From Rhizobium sp. ACO-34A (GTDB taxonomy: Bacteria > Pseudomonadota > Alphaproteobacteria > Rhizobiales > Rhizobiaceae), in assembly GCA_002600635.1 (NCBI GenBank), contig CP021371.1:4690917-4754916 (forward strand): a DNA stretch of 64,000 bases, in the 5' to 3' direction. The notes beneath the pieces are model-generated. The model was not told the DNA's origin, did not search any database, and worked only from the letters and a program-made list of their open reading frames with translations. The position numbers were made by a program, and so were the translations under genes. Positions 16,015 through 25,290 of the stretch are shown in pieces; position 1 is the stretch's first letter, and every line of letters begins with the position of its first letter.

Positions 16015-16980
16015 TCAGAGGGCCTTGACCGCCGGCATCTGCTCGGCCGCGGTCTTCAGGGGATTGCTGAGCGCAAGCCCGAACTGGGTCGCGCTGACTT
16101 CGAACACGTCGCCGTCCTGCGTCTTGATGCCGTCGGCGAAGGAAAGCGTCGCCGTGCCGAACATGTGCACGTGCAGGTCGCCCGGCTGACGGAAGAGGTC
16201 GTATTTGAAGTGGTGGTATTCGAGGTTGGCGATGGTGTGGGACATGTTGCCTTCACCCGAGAGGAAGGGCTTTTCCCAGATCACCTTGCCGTCGCGCAGG
16301 ATGCGCGAGGCACCCGTCACGTGCTCCGGCAGTTCACCCACCAGCAGTTCCGGACCAAAGGAGGCCGGACGCAGCTTGGAATGGGCGAGATAGAGGTAGT
16401 TGATCTTTTCCGTGACGTGGTCGGAAAACTCGTTCGCCAGCGAGAAGCCGATGCGGAACGCCGTGCCGTCCTCGCCCATCAGGTAGAAGCCGGCGATTTC
16501 AGGCTCTTCGCCGCCATCGAGCGCGAAGGAGGGCGATACCAGGGGTTCGCCCGGCGCGATCGCGTTGACCCCGGTTCCCTTGTAGAACCATTCCGGCTGA
16601 ACGCCGGTTTCGCCTGCCTTCGGCTTGCCGCCCTCGATGCCCATGCGGAACATCTTCATCGAGTCGCTCATGCCGGTGGTGTCGGCATGCATGCTGTCGC
16701 GGGCCGAAGCCGAACCCGTGTGGGTCAGACCCGTTCCGGTGAGGAACATATGAGCCGGATCCGGATGACGGACAGGACAATCGAGCTTGCCGCCCGCAGC
16801 AAGTGCCGCGAGATCGACGGCATCGCCGGCATCCTGACGCTCGACGAGGGCTGCAATCGAGATCCCCGACGCGATGGCGGCTTTCGCCAGCTCGTAGGTG
16901 GATGCGAAGCCCGGAACGAGGCGCGCAGCGTCTCCCTGGCGGCAGACAACCCCGCCACCCTTCAATTGCGACAGATACAT
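16015..16980 (-). CDS. gguC: GguC (AraD1-type, fumarylacetoacetate-hydrolase-like)
   Basis: A 321-residue protein recognised as GguC of the Agrobacterium chvE-gguABC locus. The C-terminal half, around GDGTAFRIGFSLANEFSDHVTE, resembles the fumarylacetoacetate hydrolase (FAH) fold, which uses a metal ion to act on 2-keto acids. Known archaeal 2-keto-3-deoxy-arabinonate dehydratases have this fold. As the operon has no other candidate for dehydrating 2-keto-3-deoxy-L-arabinonate, that is my preferred but unproven role. It begins ten bases after gguB, with GAGGT upstream. Confidence 0.87.
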   Translation of the reverse strand: MYLSQLKGGGVVCRQGDAARLVPGFASTYELAKAAIASGISIAALVERQDAGDAVDLAALAAGGKLDCPVRHPDPAHMFLTGTGLTHTGSASARDSMHADTTGMSDSMKMFRMGIEGGKPKAGETGVQPEWFYKGTGVNAIAPGEPLVSPSFALDGGEEPEIAGFYLMGEDGTAFRIGFSLANEFSDHVTEKINYLYLAHSKLRPASFGPELLVGELPEHVTGASRILRDGKVIWEKPFLSGEGNMSHTIANLEYHHFKYDLFRQPGDLHVHMFGTATLSFADGIKTQDGDVFEVSATQFGLALSNPLKTAAEQMPAVKAL

Positions 16981-16990
16981 GGCCTTTACC

Positions 16991-18202
16991 TCAGACTGCT
17001 TTGTTCTTGTTGTAGACGTCGAAGAACACGGCGGCGAGCAGGACCAGGCCCTTGATGAGCTGCTGGTAGTCGATACCGATGCCCATGATCGACATGCCGT
17101 TGTTCATGACGCCCATGATGAAGGCGCCGATGACGGCACCCGTAATCTTGCCAACGCCGCCCGAAGCCGAAGCGCCGCCGATGAAGCAGGCCGCGATGAC
17201 GTCGAGTTCGAAGCCGACGCCGGCCTTCGGGGTCGCCGAGTTCAGGCGAGCCGCGATGATCATGCCGGCAAGAGCCGCAAGCACGCCCATGTTGACGAAG
17301 GTGTAGAAAGTCAGCCGCTCGGTATTGATGCCCGAAAGCTTGGCAGCCTTCTCGTTGCCGCCCATCGCGTAGATGCGACGGCCGATGGTCGTACGGGACG
17401 TAACGAAGGAATAGACCGCGATCAGCACGCCCATGACCACCAGAACGTTCGGCAGGCCGCGATAGGTCGCGAGCTGGTAGCCGAGGAACACGGCTACGAC
17501 GCTGATGATCAGCATCTGGGCAGCGAAGAACACGAAAGGCTCGTTCGGCGTGCCGTGACGATCGTTGACCTGACGCTCACGCATGCCGGAATAGATGGCG
17601 AGCGCGACGAGAACGAGAACGACGATGAGCGCGACATAGTTCTTGATATCGCTGGTCGCCGGATCGGTGAACGACAGAAAATCAGGAATGAAACCGGTCG
17701 AAAGGAGCTGGAATTCCTTCGGAAACGGCCCGATCGGGCGGCCTTCCAGCACGACGTAAGTCAGGCCGCGGAAGACCAGCATGCCCGCCAGCGTCACGAT
17801 GAAGGACGGGATCTTCTGGTAAGCGACCCAGTAGCCCTGGGCGGCGCCCATAGCGGCGCCGATGATCAGGCAGAGCGGCACGACCAGCGAGAAATGCCAG
17901 CCCCACTTCACCAGCATGATCGCCGATATGCCGCCGATGAAGGCAACGATCGAGCCGACCGACAGGTCGATATGCCCGGCCACGATGATCAGCAGCATGC
18001 CCAGCGCCATGATGACGATGAAGGAGTTCTGCAGAACCAGGTTGGTGATGTTGACTGGGCGGAACAGCACGCCGGCCGTCATGTACTGGAAGAACAGCAT
18101 GATGACAACGAGGGCCAGAAGCAGGCCGTATTCGCGGATGTTCTTCCTGAGGTAATCGCTGACGGAAACTTTCGGGGTTTCGGTTCTTGTGTCGATTGCC
18201 AT
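16991..18202 (-). CDS. gguB: Multiple sugar ABC transporter permease
   Basis: A 403-residue inner-membrane permease of the RbsC/XylH/MglC family with about ten membrane helices. Family features include the AGHIDLSVGSIVAFIGG stretch, GMLVFRGLTYVVLEGRPIG and the cytoplasmic coupling segment VTSRTTIGRRIYAMGGNEKAAKLSGI. A dimer would form the channel for sugars delivered by ChvE. Its start codon shares one base with the gguA stop (TAATG), so the two are translationally coupled. Confidence 0.93.
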   Translation of the reverse strand: MAIDTRTETPKVSVSDYLRKNIREYGLLLALVVIMLFFQYMTAGVLFRPVNITNLVLQNSFIVIMALGMLLIIVAGHIDLSVGSIVAFIGGISAIMLVKWGWHFSLVVPLCLIIGAAMGAAQGYWVAYQKIPSFIVTLAGMLVFRGLTYVVLEGRPIGPFPKEFQLLSTGFIPDFLSFTDPATSDIKNYVALIVVLVLVALAIYSGMRERQVNDRHGTPNEPFVFFAAQMLIISVVAVFLGYQLATYRGLPNVLVVMGVLIAVYSFVTSRTTIGRRIYAMGGNEKAAKLSGINTERLTFYTFVNMGVLAALAGMIIAARLNSATPKAGVGFELDVIAACFIGGASASGGVGKITGAVIGAFIMGVMNNGMSIMGIGIDYQQLIKGLVLLAAVFFDVYNKNKAV

Positions 18203-19737
18203 TAGTGTTTCTCCCCCGAGCGCATGATGGCACGCATGATGGATTCCTGGCTCGCCTCGTCCTTCGAAAGCTCGGCAACGATCCGGCCTTCGTTCATTAC
18301 GTAGATGCGGTCACAGGTTCCCAGAAGCTCCGGCATCTCCGACGAGATCATCAGGATGCCTTTGCCTTCTGCGGCCAGCTGGTTGATGATGGTGTAGATT
18401 TCGTATTTCGCACCGATGTCGATACCGCGGGTCGGCTCGTCGAGGATAAGAACCTCGGGATTGGTGAAGAGCCACTTGGACAGCACGACCTTCTGCTGGT
18501 TGCCGCCGGAAAGATTGACGGTTTCCTGATAGATCGAGTGCGAGCGGATGCGCAGCTTGGTGCGGTAGTCGGACGCGATCGAGGCTTCCTTGCGGTCGTC
18601 GATCACGCCATTCGCGGAAACCGCCTGCAGGTTCGCAAGCGTGGTGTTTTCCTTGATGTTGCTGTTCAGCACGAGGCCGAGATGCTTCCGGTCCTCGGTC
18701 ACGTAGGCGAGGCCGGCGTCGATCGCCCGCGGGATCGTGCTGACATCGACCGCCTTGCCGTTCATGTAGACGTCACCGGTGATCTTGTGACCCCAGGAAC
18801 GGCCGAAGATGCTCATGGCGGTTTCGGTGCGGCCCGCGCCCATCAGGCCGGCAATGCCGACGACCTCGCCGGCCCGCACGGTGAAATTGACGTCGTGCAG
18901 GAATTTCCGGTCCCGGTGGTTCTGGTGGTAGACGTTCCAGTTCTTCACCTCGAGCAGCGTTTCGCCGATCTTCGGTTCACGCGGCGGATACCGGTCCTCC
19001 ATCGCACGGCCGACCATGCCGTTGATGATGCGGTCTTCGCTGACGTCGCCGGTGTGACAGTCGAGCGTCTCGACCGTCCCGCCATCGCGCAGGATGGTGA
19101 TCTGGTCGGCGACCTTGCGGATCTCGTTCAGCTTGTGGGAGATGATGATCGACGTCATGCCCTGCTTGCGGAATTCCATCAAGAGGTTGAGCAGGGCGTC
19201 GGAATCGGTCTCGTTGAGCGATGCGGTCGGCTCGTCGAGAATCAGCAGGCGCACCTTCTTGGAAAGTGCCTTGGCGATTTCCACCAGCTGCTGCTTGCCG
19301 ACGCCGATATCGGTGATCAGCGTCGTCGGCGAATCCTTCAGGCCGACCTTGGAAAGCAGTTCCTGGGTGCGGGAGAAGGTCTCGGCCCAGCGGATGACGC
19401 CATTGGTCGCGACTTCGTTTCCGAGGAAGATGTTTTCGGCAATCGACAGCAGCGGCACGAGCGCCAGCTCCTGGTGAATGATGATGATGCCGAGTTCTTC
19501 GCTATCGGAAATCGTGGAGAAATGACGGACCGTGCCGTCGAAATGAATTTCGCCTTCATAGGTGCCGGCCGGATAAACACCGCTGAGCACCTTCATGAGG
19601 GTAGACTTGCCGGCACCGTTTTCGCCGACCAGAGCGTGGATTTCGCCTTCGCGAACCTTGAGATTGACGTTGTTCAGGGCCTTCACGCCCGGAAACGTCT
19701 TGGTGATGCCACGCATCTCGAGAATGATATTATTCAT
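18202..19737 (-). CDS. gguA: Multiple sugar ABC transporter ATP-binding protein
   Basis: A 511-residue double-domain ATPase of the MglA/XylG type. The N-terminal domain has an intact Walker [10 protein letters not shown] at 38-46, Walker B LLILDEP near 164-170 and H-switch H201. The second Walker A is degenerate, GLMGAGRTE at 297-305, as is normal for this family, and the second signature LSGGNQQK is intact. I chose the ATG at 19737 ([10 protein letters not shown]), which matches homologues; a longer frame exists but is unlikely. A strong hairpin separates it from chvE. Confidence 0.94.
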   Translation of the reverse strand: MNNIILEMRGITKTFPGVKALNNVNLKVREGEIHALVGENGAGKSTLMKVLSGVYPAGTYEGEIHFDGTVRHFSTISDSEELGIIIIHQELALVPLLSIAENIFLGNEVATNGVIRWAETFSRTQELLSKVGLKDSPTTLITDIGVGKQQLVEIAKALSKKVRLLILDEPTASLNETDSDALLNLLMEFRKQGMTSIIISHKLNEIRKVADQITILRDGGTVETLDCHTGDVSEDRIINGMVGRAMEDRYPPREPKIGETLLEVKNWNVYHQNHRDRKFLHDVNFTVRAGEVVGIAGLMGAGRTETAMSIFGRSWGHKITGDVYMNGKAVDVSTIPRAIDAGLAYVTEDRKHLGLVLNSNIKENTTLANLQAVSANGVIDDRKEASIASDYRTKLRIRSHSIYQETVNLSGGNQQKVVLSKWLFTNPEVLILDEPTRGIDIGAKYEIYTIINQLAAEGKGILMISSEMPELLGTCDRIYVMNEGRIVAELSKDEASQESIMRAIMRSGEKH

Positions 19738-19810
19738 GTGCAGAATTCCAGCGCGGGTGCGGCGGGCTAAAGCCGGCCAAAAGCGCAAGCTCCCTCAATG
19801 CGACGGGAAG

Positions 19811-19834
19811 GGGTCCGCGACTGATCGCGGACCC
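19811..19834 (-). other. Intercistronic hairpin between chvE and gguA
   Basis: A perfect 10-base-pair stem (GGGTCCGCGA with TCGCGGACCC) and a CTGA loop begin about 17 bases after the chvE stop. No T-run follows on the minus strand, so it is not a classical terminator. Such structures commonly protect the 3' end of binding-protein mRNA and give more binding protein than ATPase or permease. Confidence 0.7.
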
Positions 19835-19850
19835 GGCATGTCCTAAAGGA

Positions 19851-20921
19851 TCAGTTGCCGATCTGGTCGGCCGTGTAGTAGCCGGAAGAGATCATGACGT
19901 CCTTGACGTTGCTCTTGTCGACTGCAACCGGCTTCAGCAGGTAGGACGGAACGACCTTGACACCGTTGTTGTAGGTCTTCGTGTCGTTCACTTCCGGCTC
20001 CTTGCCGTCCATGATGGACTCAACCATGTGCACGGCAACCTTGGCCAGTTCGCGGGTGTCCTTGAACACGGTCGAGTACTGCTCGTCTGCGAGGATCGAC
20101 TTGACCGACGGCAGTTCGGCGTCCTGACCGGTTACAACCGGCATGACCATGTCGCCCGAACCGTAGCCGACGCCCTTGAGAGCGGACAGGATACCGATCG
20201 AGAGACCGTCATAGGGAGACAGAACGCCGTTGACCTTGGCGTCGGTATAGGTCGAGGACAGCAGGTTTTCCATGCGGGCCTGGGCGACGGTACCGTCCCA
20301 ACGCAGCGTGCCGACCTGCTCCATGCCGGTCTGGCCCGACTTGATGACGACGTCACCGCTGTCGATCAGGGGCTGCAGCACGGACATTGCGCCGTCGTAG
20401 AAGAAGAAGGCGTTGTTATCATCCGGCGAACCGCCGAACAGTTCGACGTTCCACGGCTTGGTGTCGGCGAACTTTGCCTTCAGACCATCGACCAGGCTGG
20501 TAGCCTGAAGAACGCCGACCTGGAAGTTGTCGAAGGTTGCGTAATAGTCGACATTGGCGCTCTCACGAATGAGGCGGTCATAGGCAATGACCTTCACGCC
20601 GGATTCGCCGGCCTTCTGAAGGATATCCGACAGCGTCGTACCATCGATCGCACCGATGACGAGAACCTTGGCACCCTTGGTGACCATGTTTTCGATCTGA
20701 GCGAGCTGATTGGGAATGTCGTCATCGGCAAATTGCAGGTCCGGCGTGAAGCCGGCTTCTTTGAACAGCTTTTCCATGGTCTCGCCGTCCGAGATCCAGC
20801 GCGTCGAAGTCTTCGTCGGCATCGAGATACCGACTACGCCCTTCGTTTCTGCGAATGCCGACGACGCGAATACGGCAACGCCGATAGCGACAGACGCAAT
20901 AAGACTGCTGATTTTCTTCAT
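19851..20921 (-). CDS. chvE: Multiple sugar-binding periplasmic protein ChvE
   Basis: A 356-residue periplasmic binding protein with a signal peptide cleaved after SSAFA (residue 24). Typical ChvE segments are [45 protein letters not shown] and the C-terminal [15 protein letters not shown]. In Agrobacterium ChvE binds arabinose, galactose, glucose and other sugars for uptake and also interacts with VirA during virulence induction. Here it heads the ggu uptake and catabolic operon. I chose the ATG at 20921, preceded by GGGAGGAA. A role in signalling to VirA would require vir genes, which are not in this window. Confidence 0.95.
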   Translation of the reverse strand: MKKISSLIASVAIGVAVFASSAFAETKGVVGISMPTKTSTRWISDGETMEKLFKEAGFTPDLQFADDDIPNQLAQIENMVTKGAKVLVIGAIDGTTLSDILQKAGESGVKVIAYDRLIRESANVDYYATFDNFQVGVLQATSLVDGLKAKFADTKPWNVELFGGSPDDNNAFFFYDGAMSVLQPLIDSGDVVIKSGQTGMEQVGTLRWDGTVAQARMENLLSSTYTDAKVNGVLSPYDGLSIGILSALKGVGYGSGDMVMPVVTGQDAELPSVKSILADEQYSTVFKDTRELAKVAVHMVESIMDGKEPEVNDTKTYNNGVKVVPSYLLKPVAVDKSNVKDVMISSGYYTADQIGN

Positions 20922-21043
20922 GGATTCCTCCCTTGGCTGATCGTCCGGCCCCAGCTCCTTCTGGCAACCGTCCATTGCTAGAACCGGCGCTCGCACAAGC
21001 GGCCCCCGATCTGTGGCGAGTCTTAACGGCTCGGATATATCGA

Positions 21044-21060
21044 TCAAATGAATTATTTGA
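21044..21060. promoter_or_regulatory. Putative GbpR operator in chvE-gbpR divergent region
   Basis: TCAAAT-GAATT-ATTTGA is a perfect 6-5-6 palindrome midway between the divergent chvE and gbpR genes. LysR-type regulators bind interrupted palindromes at such places. Its right half overlaps the presumed -35 of gbpR, so binding would both activate chvE and repress gbpR. Confidence 0.55.
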
Positions 21061-21085
21061 CTTTCTTCATACCATAATTGATATG
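21057..21085 (+). promoter_or_regulatory. Putative gbpR promoter, possibly leaderless
   Basis: TTGACT at 21057-21062 is separated by 17 bases from GATATG at 21080-21085. Transcription would start around 21091-21093, at the chosen gbpR ATG (21092). No ribosome binding site precedes either candidate ATG, which fits a leaderless message. Confidence 0.4.
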
Positions 21086-21091
21086 TCGACC

Positions 21092-22039
21092 ATGTCCGAT
21101 ATCATCGCCAACCGACTGCTCCCCAAACACTTCAATCTCGTCCGGGCCATCGTCGACCTCGGACAGCTGAGCCTTGCCGCCAATTCGCTTGCGCTCACCC
21201 AGCCCGCCGCATCGCGCATGCTCTCGGAAATCGAGCATATCGTCGGCAGCCCGCTCTTCAGCCGCACGCCGAAGGGCATGGAGCCGACCGCGGTGGGCCG
21301 CGCGCTGGCGCTGAGAGCGCAGAACCTACTGATGGAGATCCGCGAGGCGGCCCGCGAGGTCGAGGCGATCAAGCGCGGCCTTTCCGGCACCGTGCGGATC
21401 GGCGCGGTGACGGGCGGCGCGGTCGGCTACGTCGTTCCGGCAATCGACGTGCTGAAGGCGGAAGCCGAGACGGCGGACATCCATGTCGATGTGGCACCGA
21501 GCGGCCCGCTGATCGCCGATCTCATGGCCGGCCATCTCGATTTCGTCCTCGGGCGCATTCCCGCCGGCATCGATGCCCGCCAGTTCTCCATACAGGCGTC
21601 GCTGTCAGAGGAGGTCGATCTCCTGGTGCACCAGCGCCATCCGCTGGCCAATGCCGAGCACCTGACCTTTGCCGACCTCGTGCACTTTCCCTGGGCGATG
21701 CAGGCCCCCGGTGCGCCGGTGCGTCAGGCCGTGGAGGAGGCATTTCTGGAACAGGGTGCGCCGATCCCCTTCAACATCGTCAACACCACCTCGCTTCTCG
21801 TCATGATCGCCATGCTCGCATCCTCGAATGCGATCGCGCCGATGTCGCGTGAAGTCTCCGACCTCCTCTGTCGCCAGACCACCGGCGCGGGGCTCTGTCA
21901 GCTCGACATAAGGGCGCCGATCAGCGTGGCGCCCTATCACCTGATCAGCATGGCCGGCAAACGCATGTCACCCGTGGCGCTCAGGCTGCGCGACTTGCTG
22001 CTGGCCGAATTCGAGAGCCGCCACAGGATATGGATCTGA
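21092..22039 (+). CDS. gbpR: LysR-family regulator of the chvE operon
   Basis: A 315-residue LysR-type regulator, divergent from chvE like galactose-binding protein regulator GbpR in Agrobacterium, which controls chvE in response to galactose, arabinose or fucose. The N-terminal winged helix-turn-helix covers [31 protein letters not shown]. The effector domain starts at [17 protein letters not shown] chose the ATG at 21092 ([10 protein letters not shown]) because the promoter would place the mRNA start there; an ATG at 21083 would add three residues. A longer frame back to 20933 lacks support. Confidence 0.88.
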   Translation: MSDIIANRLLPKHFNLVRAIVDLGQLSLAANSLALTQPAASRMLSEIEHIVGSPLFSRTPKGMEPTAVGRALALRAQNLLMEIREAAREVEAIKRGLSGTVRIGAVTGGAVGYVVPAIDVLKAEAETADIHVDVAPSGPLIADLMAGHLDFVLGRIPAGIDARQFSIQASLSEEVDLLVHQRHPLANAEHLTFADLVHFPWAMQAPGAPVRQAVEEAFLEQGAPIPFNIVNTTSLLVMIAMLASSNAIAPMSREVSDLLCRQTTGAGLCQLDIRAPISVAPYHLISMAGKRMSPVALRLRDLLLAEFESRHRIWI

Positions 22040-22150
22040 CCGTTTTCCGGCGCGGCGACCAACCACGAAAGGCCAGCGAAGACTTGCAATTTCGATCCGG
22101 TCAGGCAAACTGTCATGCATCCGTCACGATGGAGACGTCGAGGAGTCTTG

Positions 22151-22549
22151 ATGACCGATGAGCCGGATTTGCAGGGACAGCCGTCGCACAGACAGGACGG
22201 AGGCCCCTCAGCCATCGTTGACCTGCAGGAATATCGACAGAGTCGGGACCCGCTGCCGGTCACCTTTCACCGCCGGGAACTCGACGCGATCCTCTGGATC
22301 TACGGCCGCATGGTCGGCGAAGGCGAATGGCGCGATTACGCGATCGACCACCTGAAGGAAAAGGCCGTCTTTTCCGTCTTCAAGCGATCCGGCGAATATC
22401 CCCTCTACAGGATCGAGAAGAACCCCAAGCTCGCAGCAAAGCAGGGCGCGTTTTCCGTGGTCGGCACCGATGGCCGCATCCTGAAGCGCGGCCATGACCT
22501 GAAACAGGTGCTGAAGGTGTTCGACAAGGCTCTCAAGCTCGTCGAGTGA
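22151..22549 (+). CDS. DUF2794 domain-containing protein
   Basis: A 132-residue soluble protein. After a polar N-terminus the conserved region runs from about residue 35: PVTFHRRELDAILWIYGRMVGEGEWRDYAIDHL, then AVFSVFKRSGEYPLYRIEKNPK and ending KVFDKALKLV. This is the pattern of DUF2794, a small family found in alphaproteobacteria with no known function. I chose the ATG at 22151, which has GAGGAG five bases upstream. It stands alone between gbpR and a convergent acetyltransferase gene, giving no contextual clue. Confidence 0.85.
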   Translation: MTDEPDLQGQPSHRQDGGPSAIVDLQEYRQSRDPLPVTFHRRELDAILWIYGRMVGEGEWRDYAIDHLKEKAVFSVFKRSGEYPLYRIEKNPKLAAKQGAFSVVGTDGRILKRGHDLKQVLKVFDKALKLVE

Positions 22550-22668
22550 AGTCATGCCAGCCGGAGAGCTGAATGCTTTTGCGGTAAGAGCAGGCGACAC
22601 GTCCGCGAAATAGGTCCAACCGGTGATCGCGATGCGCTTCCATGGCTTCCGGATCGCCCACCGGAACC

Positions 22669-23226
22669 TCAGCCGGCAAACAACGTTCCCGGATAACTCC
22701 GCGGGTCCGGATCGCTCGTATCCCCGTCACCGAGCGCGATCTGCATGAAGATGGTATCCAGCCATTGTTCATGCTTGAAGCCGGTACCGTTCAGCGTGCC
22801 GACCATACGGAAGCCGCAGGACCGGTGAACCGCGACCGAGGCCGGGCTGGCGCCGCCGATGACCGCCACCATCTGACGAAAACCGAGCGCGGTACAGCGC
22901 AAGACCAGTTCCTGCAGCAACAGGCGGCCGATCCCCTTGCCGCGACCTTTCCGGGCAATGTAGATCGAATCCTCCACCAGCCAGCGATAGGCAGGTCTCG
23001 TGCGGAATGCCGAGGCATAGGCATAGCCCGCCACCTCTCCGTCTTCATCGACAGCCACGATGTAGGGATAGCCCTGACCCGTGATCGCCTGAAAACGCCG
23101 CTGCATCTCCGCCAGATCCGGCGGGGTAATCTCGTAGCTCGCCGTGCCGTTGAGCACGGCTTCCTCATAGATGGAGGCAATGGCGGGAAGGTCGTTCGAC
23201 GTCGCGTCGCGAAGGGCAGGGATCAT
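22669..23226 (-). CDS. GNAT-family N-acetyltransferase (phosphinothricin acetyltransferase-like)
   Basis: A protein of about 185 residues with the GNAT fold. The stretch IRDATSNDLPAIASIYEEAVLNGTASYE and the later EDSIYIARKGRGKGIGRLLLQELV, holding the acetyl-CoA-binding R/Q-x-x-G-x-G/A equivalent (RGKGIG), place it near the Pat/Bar/YncA group. That group acetylates phosphinothricin, methionine sulfoximine or related amino-acid analogues. The start could be ATG at 23226 (chosen, MIPALRDA) or ATG at 23274; neither has a good ribosome binding site. The substrate is not evident. Confidence 0.8.
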   Translation of the reverse strand: MIPALRDATSNDLPAIASIYEEAVLNGTASYEITPPDLAEMQRRFQAITGQGYPYIVAVDEDGEVAGYAYASAFRTRPAYRWLVEDSIYIARKGRGKGIGRLLLQELVLRCTALGFRQMVAVIGGASPASVAVHRSCGFRMVGTLNGTGFKHEQWLDTIFMQIALGDGDTSDPDPRSYPGTLFAG

Positions 23227-23360
23227 GGAAAAGCAGCCGATATGGAAAAGGTATGTTTTCTGTTTCACACTCATCCCGCCCATGCAAGGTGGATGACGGC
23301 GGCACCCTTGAGCACATGCTTCTGGCCTGGATTCTGGCGGGATCTGACGTCAGAAAAGAG

Positions 23361-23387
23361 AAAACCCGGCGCTTTGCACCGGGTTTT
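23361..23387 (-). terminator. Terminator after the MHS transporter gene
   Basis: AAAACCCGG and CCGGGTTTT form a 9-base-pair stem around a 9-base loop, followed on the minus strand by a T-rich stretch. It lies about 25 bases past the transporter stop codon. Confidence 0.75.
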
Positions 23388-23412
23388 CGAGTAGTCGGCC
23401 TGATGTGCGTTA

Positions 23413-25290
23413 TCAGGCGTTGATGTCGTTGTCCTTGGTCTCGCGAAGGAAGATCATGCCGACCACGAAGGAGAAGGCAGCGATCACGATCGGGTACCAG
23501 AGACCGTAGTAGATGTCGCCCTTGGCGGCACTCATTGCGAACGCCGTCGCCGGAAGCAGACCACCGAACCAGCCGTTGCCGATGTGGTAGGGCAGGGACA
23601 TGCCGGTGTAGCGGATGCGCGTCGGGAACATCTCGACGAGCATGGCGGCGATCGGGCCGTAAACCATGGTGACATAGATCATCAGCACGGTCAGGACAGC
23701 GATGACGCCGACCCAGTTCACGCTGGCCGGATCGGCCACCATCTTGAACGCACCGCCGTTGGCGATGGTGTAGACAGGCATTTCGGTGGCGCCGGCGGCT
23801 TCTTCGGCAGTCAGCAGCTTTTCGGTGACGAGCTGGCTGGTGGCGACCGTTTCCTTTTCACCGGCGCGGACGGCCGCAGCGTCGAGCGCGAGTTCGGGGT
23901 TGGCGGCGACGAAGGCGTCGAGCTTGGAGTCCGGAACCTTCACGGAACCGCGAACCAGCGGGTAACCGTTGGCCTGCAGGGCAACGTTGATGCTCTTCTG
24001 CATCGCCGCATCGTGCGCCTTGGCCTGATCTGCCGACTTGATCGCGTCATAGCTTTCAACGGTCGCATCGCCGATCTTGATCGTTGCCGCGGAACCGGCG
24101 GGACCTGCGACGACGTCATACGGAACCGAGTTCTTGGTAAGCGTCGAGGTTGCGATATCGCAGGAGGTGGTGAACTTCGCCGTGCCGGTCGGGTTGAACT
24201 GGAAGTTGCAATCCTTCGGATCGGCGGTGACGGTTGCGCGGATATTGGCCTGGGCAGCGGCAAGCGCCGGATTACCGAACTCGGTCATGGCCTTGAACAG
24301 CGGGAAGTAGGTCAGCACGGCGAGCAGCAGGCCTGCCATGATGATCGGCTTGCGGCCGATCTTGTCCGACAGCCAGCCGAACACGACGAAGAACATGGTG
24401 CCGATGGCAAGCGCGATGGCGACCATGATGTTGGCGTTCTGGGCATCGACCTTCAGGACGTTCTGCAGGAAGAACAGCGCGTAGAACTGGCCGGAATACC
24501 AGACCACGGCCTGACCGGCGACAGCGCCGAGCAGGGCGAGAATGGCAACCTTGGCGTTCTTCCACTGGCCGAAGGCCTCGGAGATCGGCGCCTTCGAATG
24601 GGTGCCCTCTTCCTTCATCTTCTTGAAGGCCGGGGACTCGTTCATCTTCATGCGGATCCAGACCGAGACGCCCAGAAGAAGCGCCGAGAGCAGGAACGGA
24701 ATGCGCCAGCCCCATTCGGCGAAAGCCTCGCGGCCCATGAGCGTCTGGATGCCGAGAATGATCAGCAGCGAGAGGAAGAGACCGAGCGTTGCGGTTGTCT
24801 GGATCCACGAGGTGTAGAAGCCGCGACGGCCATGCGGGGCATGTTCGGCGACGTAGGTCGCGGCACCGCCGTATTCACCGCCGAGCGCCAGGCCCTGCAG
24901 CATGCGCAGCACGATCAGGATGATCGGAGCGGCAATGCCGATGGTGGCGGAACCGGGCAGAAGACCGACCAGGAAGGTCGATGCGCCCATGATCAGGATG
25001 GTGACGAGGAAGGTATACTTGCGACCAACCATATCGCCGAGCCGGCCGAACACCAGCGCGCCGAAGGGACGGACAAGGAAGCCCGCCGCAAAGGCGAGAA
25101 GGGTGAAGATGTTACGGGTCGCTTCCGGATACTGCGAGAAGAAGGTCGCGCCGATATAAAGCGCCAGTGAACCGTAAAGATAGAAATCATACCACTCGAA
25201 GACCGTGCCGAGCGACGACGCAAAGATAACCTTGCGTTCCTCGGCGGTCATGCCACGCGGCGAGCCGCTAACGGCTGCGACATTTGCCAT
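23413..25290 (-). CDS. MHS-family MFS transporter with large periplasmic insertion
   Basis: A 625-residue proton-coupled transporter of the metabolite:H+ symporter family (ProP, KgtP, ShiA relatives). Family marks are SSLGTVFEWYDFYLYGSLA at 25-43, RPFGALVFGRLGDMVGRK at 74-91 and the repeat FGWLSDKIGRKP at 304-315. Usual family length is 430-550. The excess is a hydrophilic block at about residues 335-525, in the periplasmic loop between the predicted helices 9 and 10. It contains cysteines C361 and C377, which could pair. The C-terminal helices resume with WVGVIAVLTVLMIYV. The start has GGAGG upstream. The substrate is unknown. Confidence 0.85.
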   Translation of the reverse strand: MANVAAVSGSPRGMTAEERKVIFASSLGTVFEWYDFYLYGSLALYIGATFFSQYPEATRNIFTLLAFAAGFLVRPFGALVFGRLGDMVGRKYTFLVTILIMGASTFLVGLLPGSATIGIAAPIILIVLRMLQGLALGGEYGGAATYVAEHAPHGRRGFYTSWIQTTATLGLFLSLLIILGIQTLMGREAFAEWGWRIPFLLSALLLGVSVWIRMKMNESPAFKKMKEEGTHSKAPISEAFGQWKNAKVAILALLGAVAGQAVVWYSGQFYALFFLQNVLKVDAQNANIMVAIALAIGTMFFVVFGWLSDKIGRKPIIMAGLLLAVLTYFPLFKAMTEFGNPALAAAQANIRATVTADPKDCNFQFNPTGTAKFTTSCDIATSTLTKNSVPYDVVAGPAGSAATIKIGDATVESYDAIKSADQAKAHDAAMQKSINVALQANGYPLVRGSVKVPDSKLDAFVAANPELALDAAAVRAGEKETVATSQLVTEKLLTAEEAAGATEMPVYTIANGGAFKMVADPASVNWVGVIAVLTVLMIYVTMVYGPIAAMLVEMFPTRIRYTGMSLPYHIGNGWFGGLLPATAFAMSAAKGDIYYGLWYPIVIAAFSFVVGMIFLRETKDNDINA

